NCBI GenBank assembly: GCA_021787255.1 | Contig: JAJYMD010000417.1 | Location: 1-8,582 of the forward strand | Source of the DNA: Actinomycetes bacterium | GTDB taxonomy: Bacteria; Actinomycetota; Acidimicrobiia; Acidimicrobiales; RAAP-2 | DNA: 8,582 nt | Reading direction: 5' to 3' | Part shown: in pieces, positions 4,659 through 8,582 of the stretch | How positions within the stretch are numbered: the first letter of the stretch is position 1 | Layout: the number at the start of each line of letters is the position of its first letter | Made by a program: the position numbers and the translations under genes | The notes under the pieces: model-generated | Seen by the model: only the letters and a program-made list of their open reading frames with translations | What the model was told of the DNA's origin: nothing | Database searches by the model: none

Positions 4659-7094
4659 ATGCCCGGATCGCTCCTCGGAAACCGTGTCCGGAGGGTGGAG
4701 GACCCCGAGCTGCTCACCGGTCGTGCCGGCTTCGTCGGCGACCTGAAGATCCCCGGCTGTCTCGTGGCTGCGTTCGTCCGCTCCCCGCACGCGCACGCCC
4801 GCGTGCGCTCGGTCGACACCCAGGCGGCTGCGTCCGCACCGGGCGTGGTCGCGGTGTACTCGGCCGCCGACCTCGACCTCTCGCCGGTCAGCGGCCTGTT
4901 CGTGCTGAACGCGACTTGCGCGCGGCCGCCGCTCGCCACCGAGAAGGTGCGCTTCGTGGGCGACGCCGTGGCTGTGGTCGTCGCCGAGCACGAGGGCGCC
5001 GCCGTGGACGCGGCGGAGCTCGTGGTCGTGGACTACGAGCCGCTCGAGGCGGTCTGCGATCCGGTCGAGGCTGCGTCACCGTCCGCGCCGCTGCAGTTCG
5101 AGGCCATCGGCTCGAACGTGGTGGCAGGTTTCGCCGGGGCGCCAGAGCCGGACCCGCTCGCCGGCGCGGTCCACGTGGTGCGCGCGCAGCTCGAGAACCA
5201 GCGCGTCGCGGTGGCGCCAATGGAGACCGACGCGATCGCGGCGGTGCCCGGCGACGACGGCATGGGCCACGAGCTCACGCTGTACGTGTCCAGCCAGATG
5301 CCTCACGACGTCTGGCGGCGCGTCTCGGAGTACTTCGGCATCGACCGGGCAACGGTGCGCGTGGTCGCGCCGTACGTGGGTGGCGCCTTCGGCAGCAAGG
5401 TCGGGCTCGGCGCGGAGCACGCGACGGTGATCGCGGCCGCGCTGCGGCTCCGGCGACCCGTGCGCTGGGTGCAGACCCGTACGGAGGCCTTCATGGGCAT
5501 GCCCGATGGCAGAGGCCAGGTGCAGTGGGTGGAGCTCGGCCTGGACGCCGACGGCCGGATCACCGGGATGCGCTGCCGGGTGTTGTGCGACGCAGGTGCG
5601 TACGCAGGCTTCGGTGGCGCGCTCGGGCTCGGCCCCACCCGGATGATGGCCGCGGGTGTCTATCGGATCCCGGTCATCCGCTACGACGCTGCCGCCGTGG
5701 TCACCAACACGACCCCGATGGGCGCGTTCCGGGGCGCCGGACGCCCGGAGGCGGCCGAGCTCCTCGAGCGGATGATGGACATCGCGGCAGCCGAGCTCGG
5801 CAAGGACCCGGTCGAGCTGCGGCGGTTGAACTTGCAGCCCCCCTTCAACGAGCCGATCACCACCGCGATCGGGACCGCCTACGACACCGGCGACTACGAA
5901 ACCGCGCTGGCGCGTGCCCTCGAGCGCGCTGGCTACGACGCGTTGCGCGCCGAACAGGCGGCGCGCCGGGCGCGCGGCGACGCGGTGCAGCTCGGGATCG
6001 GCGTAGGCGTCTACGTCGAAGTGACGGGAGGCGGGTCCGAGCTCGGTGTCGTAGAGGTCCACGAGGACGGCAGCGCGACGGTCCGCGCCGGGACCTCCGC
6101 CCACGGCCAGGGCCACGCGACGGCGTTCTCGGCGATCGTCTCGGACACCCTCGGCATCCCGATCGAGCAGGTCCGCTTCGTGCAGTCCGACACGGCTTCG
6201 GTTCCTCGCGGCGGCGGGACCGGAGGCTCCCGCTCCCTCCAGCTCGGCGGCAGCGCCGTGCTGAGCGCCGCCGAGGTGGTGCTCGCCCGGGCGCGCTCAC
6301 TCGCCGCAGCGGAGCTGGAGGCGGCGCCTGAGGACGTGGTGGTCTTCGGCGGCGGGCGCATCGGCGTGGCCGGCGTGCCCGCGAAGGCGCTCAGCTGGGG
6401 CGAGGTCGCGCGGCTCGCAGCCCGAGCGTCGCCGCCCGACGATGAGGACCTCGAGGACGGCCGGCTGGTCGGGCTCGGGCCGCTCGCGGCGGCCATCGAC
6501 TTCCAGGAGGTCGGCTCGTCCTTTCCGTTCGGCGCCCACGTCTCGGTCGTCGAGGTCGATACCGAGACCGGCAAGGTGCGGCCCGTTCGCCACGTCGCCG
6601 TTGACGACTGCGGCCGGATCGTGAACCCGCTGCTCGTCGCCGGCCAGCAGCACGGCGGGATCGCACAGGGAATGGCCCAGGCGCTGTGGGAGGAGAAGCG
6701 CTTCGACGAAGCGGGCAACCCCCTGACCGCCAGTCTCGCCGACTACGCGATGCCGAGCGCCCCAGAGCTCCCGTCCTTCGAGGTGTCGAACACCGAGACC
6801 CCCACCTTCTTGAACCCGCTCGGGGCCAAGGGCATCGGTGAGTCCGGGACGATCGGGTCGACCCCTGCCGTGCACAACGCGGTGGTGGACGCGATCGCGC
6901 ACCTCGGCGTGCGGCACGTCGCCATGCCGTGCACCCCTGAGCGGGTGTGGCACGCGATCGACGCGGCCCGATCAGGGTCACGCGACGCCGCCGGCGGAGG
7001 TCGTCCGCTGTGGCGCGAGCCGCCCGAGGTGTTCGAGACGCTTCCCGCCTACGACGCGGCACGCCTTGGGCACGCGGCGGGCGCCGACATCTGA
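4659..7094 (+). CDS. Molybdopterin-binding large subunit of a xanthine dehydrogenase / CoxL-family hydroxylase
   Basis: An 811-residue molybdenum hydroxylase catalytic subunit, close to the usual length of about 800. In order, it has an aldehyde oxidase/xanthine dehydrogenase hammerhead domain (about 19-126), a first molybdenum-cofactor domain (about 140-380) with GGAFGSK at 241-247, and a second (about 395-740) with GGGTGGSRS at 518-526. GAKGIGESG at 722-730 supplies catalytic Glu728. The active-site loop reads AFRGAGR at 356-362. True (form I) CO dehydrogenase has AYxCSFR, and the form II-like group has AYRGAGR, so CO oxidation is not supported. The substrate is unknown: a heterocycle, aldehyde or other small molecule. 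Such enzymes normally need a 2Fe-2S subunit and an FAD subunit. Neither gene is on either side here, so partners must be encoded elsewhere or be absent. Confidence 0.9.
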   Translation: MPGSLLGNRVRRVEDPELLTGRAGFVGDLKIPGCLVAAFVRSPHAHARVRSVDTQAAASAPGVVAVYSAADLDLSPVSGLFVLNATCARPPLATEKVRFVGDAVAVVVAEHEGAAVDAAELVVVDYEPLEAVCDPVEAASPSAPLQFEAIGSNVVAGFAGAPEPDPLAGAVHVVRAQLENQRVAVAPMETDAIAAVPGDDGMGHELTLYVSSQMPHDVWRRVSEYFGIDRATVRVVAPYVGGAFGSKVGLGAEHATVIAAALRLRRPVRWVQTRTEAFMGMPDGRGQVQWVELGLDADGRITGMRCRVLCDAGAYAGFGGALGLGPTRMMAAGVYRIPVIRYDAAAVVTNTTPMGAFRGAGRPEAAELLERMMDIAAAELGKDPVELRRLNLQPPFNEPITTAIGTAYDTGDYETALARALERAGYDALRAEQAARRARGDAVQLGIGVGVYVEVTGGGSELGVVEVHEDGSATVRAGTSAHGQGHATAFSAIVSDTLGIPIEQVRFVQSDTASVPRGGGTGGSRSLQLGGSAVLSAAEVVLARARSLAAAELEAAPEDVVVFGGGRIGVAGVPAKALSWGEVARLAARASPPDDEDLEDGRLVGLGPLAAAIDFQEVGSSFPFGAHVSVVEVDTETGKVRPVRHVAVDDCGRIVNPLLVAGQQHGGIAQGMAQALWEEKRFDEAGNPLTASLADYAMPSAPELPSFEVSNTETPTFLNPLGAKGIGESGTIGSTPAVHNAVVDAIAHLGVRHVAMPCTPERVWHAIDAARSGSRDAAGGGRPLWREPPEVFETLPAYDAARLGHAAGADI

Positions 7095-7238
7095 GCTGCT
7101 GGAATTCCTCCCTGGATCCTGCCTGAAGATCCCGCGGCATTCCTGCAACCGTGCCTGGGGACCGGACGCCGGCACCGGATCGAGGGACCGACCCGGCTTG
7201 CCCCGCCCCTGGAGGCATGTCGGGCTCCGGGATCTCGC

Positions 7239-7269
7239 CGCAAGCGTGAACGTGCGTGTAACGTTTGCG
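7239..7269 (+). promoter_or_regulatory. Inverted repeat overlapping a possible -10 box (candidate operator)
   Basis: CGCAAGCGT (7239-7247) and ACGTTTGCG (7261-7269) form 9-bp arms around a 13-base spacer. One position is a G-T pair; the rest are Watson-Crick. An inner repeat AACGT...ACGTT is nested within it. TAACGT at 7259-7264, a TAnnnT -10 candidate, lies across the start of the right arm. A repressor binding here would cover the promoter. As RNA it could also fold into a 9-bp stem. Confidence 0.4.
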
Positions 7270-7277
7270 AGTCGGCA

Positions 7278-7293
7278 CGCCTCCGGCGAGGCG
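7278..7293 (+). other. Short GC hairpin next to a Shine-Dalgarno
   Basis: CGCCTC-CGGC-GAGGCG gives a perfect 6-bp stem with a 4-base loop. It ends 2 bases before GGGAGGAG (7296-7303), the ribosome binding site of the small ORF at 7307. It could influence translation initiation, but in 70% GC DNA a stem of this size can arise by chance. Confidence 0.35.
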
Positions 7294-7306
7294 GCGGGAG
7301 GAGCGG

Positions 7307-7435
7307 ATGAGCGGGCTGTCGTCGTGGCGCCGCAGTGGGAACCGTGCCCCGTCGGCGTGCGTGTGGTTCGACGCCTGGTGCTCGGCTCGTTGGGTGGGGC
7401 ACCGGGGCGCCGGCTACCGGGGCGTACGAAGGTGA
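7307..7435 (+). CDS. Small 42-residue ORF, possible leader peptide
   Basis: ATG at 7307 follows one of the strongest Shine-Dalgarno sequences in the window (GGAGGA at 7297-7302, spacer 4). It opens a 42-codon frame ending in TGA at 7433-7435. The peptide is basic, with four scattered Trp (7, 20, 24, 29), two Cys (18, 25) and a Gly/Arg-rich end. I recognise no family. Its stop overlaps the probable GTG start of the next gene as GTGA, an arrangement used for translational coupling. About 85% of codons end in G or C, only slightly better than the competing frame here, so codon use does not settle it. Alternatives are that it is not translated, or that the downstream gene begins further upstream (for example GTG 7324) and covers this stretch. 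Confidence 0.35.
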   Translation: MSGLSSWRRSGNRAPSACVWFDAWCSARWVGHRGAGYRGVRR

Positions 7436-7950
7436 CGCCGGACGGTCCGGGCGCAGCATCCGTGCTTCGTGCACTGTGCGACGCGAACGTGCAGTTCGTC
7501 GTCGTGGGGGAGCTCTCGGCGGGCCGTCCCCTGCGGCTCGTGGTGTCGCGTCATCCGACCAATCTCGAAGCGCTCGGCCGCGTGCTGGACCGCCTCGAGT
7601 CGACCGTGCGGACGGTGGTCGGTCCAGCCTCGGCGCAGGCTGAGGCTTCGGTGCGGCGGGTCGGCGAGCCGACGGGGACGATCGGGGTCTCGACCTCCGG
7701 AGGCGACGTCGACCTGATCTTCGGCGGCCCTCGGCACTCCCTCTACGCAGAGGTGGCGTCGCACGCACGAGAACGGGAGCTGGGCGGGCTGCGCGTGCAG
7801 TGGACCGATGAGCTTCCGCCGATCGAGCCAGCGGTGCGGGTGACAAGCAGAATGGTCGGTCAGCGACTGCGATCGCTGTCCGAGCGGCTCGCGCGACTCG
7901 TCGAGCGCCACGACGGGCCCGGGGACGGGGAGCGCGAGGGCCGCCCCTGA
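7432..7950 (+). CDS. Nucleotidyltransferase-fold protein, catalytic Asp pair missing
   Basis: 172 residues from GTG 7432. The layout resembles small minimal-type nucleotidyltransferases: a helix (VLRALCDANV, 11-20), a strand and turn (QFVVVGELSAG, 21-31), a second strand (LRLVVS, 34-39), PTNLEALGRVLDRL (42-55), then GGDVDLIFG (90-98) and YAEVASHARERELGGLRVQW (105-124). In active relatives the second strand carries D-x-D after a GG/GS loop. Here those positions are Pro33 and Arg35, the loop is GELSAG, and it is shortened. Only the third acidic position (Asp94 in VDLI) remains. Catalysis is therefore doubtful; a binding or regulatory role is possible. The C-terminus (140-172) is Arg/Leu-rich, probably helical, then disordered. 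Longer starts exist at GTG 7324 (208 residues) and GTG 7378. I prefer 7432 for the GTGA overlap with the small ORF. Confidence 0.6.
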   Translation: MTPDGPGAASVLRALCDANVQFVVVGELSAGRPLRLVVSRHPTNLEALGRVLDRLESTVRTVVGPASAQAEASVRRVGEPTGTIGVSTSGGDVDLIFGGPRHSLYAEVASHARERELGGLRVQWTDELPPIEPAVRVTSRMVGQRLRSLSERLARLVERHDGPGDGEREGRP

Positions 7951-8017
7951 ACGTGTCGCAGACGAGAACGGTTGCCGGGGGCGGCTTCTGCGCAGGCGTG
8001 AGGGGTCGCCCGGGACC
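7951..8017. other. Short convergent intergenic gap
   Basis: This 67-bp gap separates the stop of the nucleotidyltransferase-like gene from the stop of the HU-like gene on the opposite strand. I see no stem followed by a T-run on either strand, and no other feature. Confidence 0.5.
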
Positions 8018-8582
8018 TCAACGGCGAGCGGCGGTCTTCGCGGCGGTCTTCGCGGCGGTCTTCTTCGCGGCGGTCTTCTTCGCGGCGGTCTTCGCCGCAG
8101 TGGTCTTCGCGGCAGTGGTCTTCGCGGCAGTGGTCTTCGCGGCAGTGGTCTTCGCGGCAGTGGTCGCGCGCTTCGCAGCACCCGACCTCGTGGTGGCCGG
8201 CGTTGCCGTCGTAGCCTTGCTCAGCGTCTTCTTCGCTGCCGACCGTGCCGGGGCTGCCGTCCTTCCCGCAGCCCGCTTCACCGTGACCGCGTTGGTTGCC
8301 GCCGCGCGGCGCTGGGCCGCCTGCTTGGCGAGCAGCTCAGGAGAGGTCGGATAGACGCCGCTCGCCAGGCGGGGCGCGTGGCTCGGCGACATGACCGTTT
8401 CCTTGAAAGCCTTCATCGGGGTGACCCGAACGCGCTTCGAAGCCTTGATGCGGATCGGCTCGCCGGTACGCGGGTTCCGGCCCATGCGTGCGGCCCGCTC
8501 GACCTTCGCGAACTTCGCGAAGCCCTGGACGGTCACCGGTTCCCCCTTGGCGACGACTGCCGTGATGACGTCGGTCACGCCG
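8018..8582 (-). CDS. HU-family nucleoid protein with Lys/Ala-rich tail (5' end outside window)
   Basis: The frame runs off the right edge, so the N-terminus (about 28 residues by comparison with HU) is missing. The GTG at 8578 lies inside the domain helix and is not the start. Visible residues from there show the HU signature GFAKFAKVERAARMGRNP (19-36), with TGEPIRIKASKRVRV (38-52) and KAFKETV (56-62). This is the DNA-binding beta arm with its Asn-Pro tip. A linker follows (about 63-110). The final 75 or so residues are built of A-A-K-T-T, K-T-A-A and K-K-T-A-A units ending in ARR. Full length would be near 214, like mycobacterial HupB, whose basic histone H1-like tail binds DNA and compacts the nucleoid. 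This is probably the main HU of the cell. The tail DNA is repetitive, so strain-level length variation is likely. Confidence 0.9.
   Translation of the reverse strand, partial: GVTDVITAVVAKGEPVTVQGFAKFAKVERAARMGRNPRTGEPIRIKASKRVRVTPMKAFKETVMSPSHAPRLASGVYPTSPELLAKQAAQRRAAATNAVTVKRAAGRTAAPARSAAKKTLSKATTATPATTRSGAAKRATTAAKTTAAKTTAAKTTAAKTTAAKTAAKKTAAKKTAAKTAAKTAARR
8101..8160 (-). repeat. Four exact 15-bp tandem repeats in the HU tail
   Basis: TGGTCTTCGCGGCAG (plus strand) occurs four times in a row with no mismatch. On the coding strand each copy encodes one Ala-Ala-Lys-Thr-Thr unit. Related but imperfect units extend the array on the left to about 8028. Identical bases, not just identical residues, point to recent slippage or recombination rather than old protein repeats. 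Confidence 0.92.

Larger units (their letters stand above)
7095..7306. other. Non-coding stretch after the molybdenum hydroxylase gene
   Basis: I see no convincing gene in this stretch. It holds a 9-bp inverted repeat (7239-7269), a 6-bp GC hairpin (7278-7293) and a strong Shine-Dalgarno (GGGAGGAG, 7296-7303). No U-tailed terminator follows the upstream gene. Its right half is probably the promoter and 5' leader of the genes starting at 7307 and 7432. Confidence 0.55.

Noticed and set aside
4600..4746. ATG at 4600 with GAAGGG before it, sharing GATGCCCGGA with the real start at 4659
   Set aside because: The frame is short, differs from the molybdenum hydroxylase frame and encodes nothing recognisable; the shared bases are probably coincidence.
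4557..4991. Upstream extension of the pirin frame to 466 codons
   Set aside because: The extension is antisense to the molybdenum hydroxylase gene and has no pirin-like sequence; family similarity starts at ATG 4556.
4577..6331. A 584-codon plus-strand frame rich in Arg and Gly
   Set aside because: It is a shifted-frame shadow of the molybdenum hydroxylase, whose own frame carries all the conserved motifs.
4659..7094. Genuine aerobic CO dehydrogenase (CoxL)
   Set aside because: The active-site loop is AFRGAGR, lacking the Cys-containing AYxCSFR of form I enzymes, and coxM and coxS are not adjacent.
7307..7435. Trp-codon attenuator leader peptide
   Set aside because: The four Trp codons are scattered, not clustered, no alternative terminator stem with a T-run follows, and the downstream gene is not a tryptophan gene.
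8028..8165. Tandem repeats as a possible CRISPR array
   Set aside because: The repeats are contiguous 12-18 bp units with no spacers and encode the HU tail in frame.
7953..8354. A plus-strand ORF of repeated Phe-Ala-Ala-Val units
   Set aside because: It is the reverse complement of the HU Lys/Ala tail repeats, and the HU frame has clear domain homology.

Overview
The window is about 70% GC with dense coding on both strands. It looks like a chromosomal segment of a high-GC actinobacterium. CrgA and an HU protein with a long Lys/Ala tail are actinobacterial hallmarks, as is the gene neighbourhood at the left end. An Acidimicrobiia-like lineage is my guess; I cannot prove it from this sequence. 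I see no insertion sequence, phage gene, tRNA, rRNA or CRISPR array.

Left block (1-1755). The Thr/Pro-rich C-terminus of a gene running in from the left, probably the PknB-type Ser/Thr kinase, converges on a glutamine amidotransferase gene (trpG/pabA, minus strand). That gene diverges from crgA, a septation regulator, which is followed 10 bp later by a DinB/maleylpyruvate-isomerase-like metal protein of the TIGR03085 type. The arrangement pknB > < trpG / crgA > matches the mycobacterial locus near the origin. The 58-bp gap between trpG and crgA carries a TAnnnT hexamer exactly at -12 to -7 of each start codon, so both mRNAs are predicted to be leaderless.

Middle block (1773-4556, all minus strand). 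From upstream to downstream these are a pirin-family cupin, an acetyl-CoA C-acyltransferase (thiolase) and a small DUF3817 membrane protein. The DUF3817 gene seems to have its own leaderless-type promoter just after the thiolase stop. A 15-bp tandem duplication covers the pirin stop codon and repeats the stop in frame.

Right block (4659-8582). Divergent from pirin is an 811-residue molybdenum hydroxylase large subunit (xanthine dehydrogenase/CoxL superfamily). It is orphaned: no FAD or 2Fe-2S subunit gene lies beside it. A gap of about 340 bp follows, with an inverted repeat over a possible -10 element, a small hairpin, a strong Shine-Dalgarno and a 42-codon Trp-containing ORF. That ORF overlaps (GTGA) a nucleotidyltransferase-fold protein that has lost the catalytic Asp pair. 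The window ends inside an HU-like nucleoid protein whose Lys/Ala/Thr tail is encoded by exact 15-bp tandem repeats.

The blocks look like ordinary chromosomal housekeeping and metabolic genes rather than one pathway. The least explained parts are the leader-ORF/degenerate nucleotidyltransferase unit, the orphan molybdoenzyme and the recurring promoter-at-start-codon pattern.
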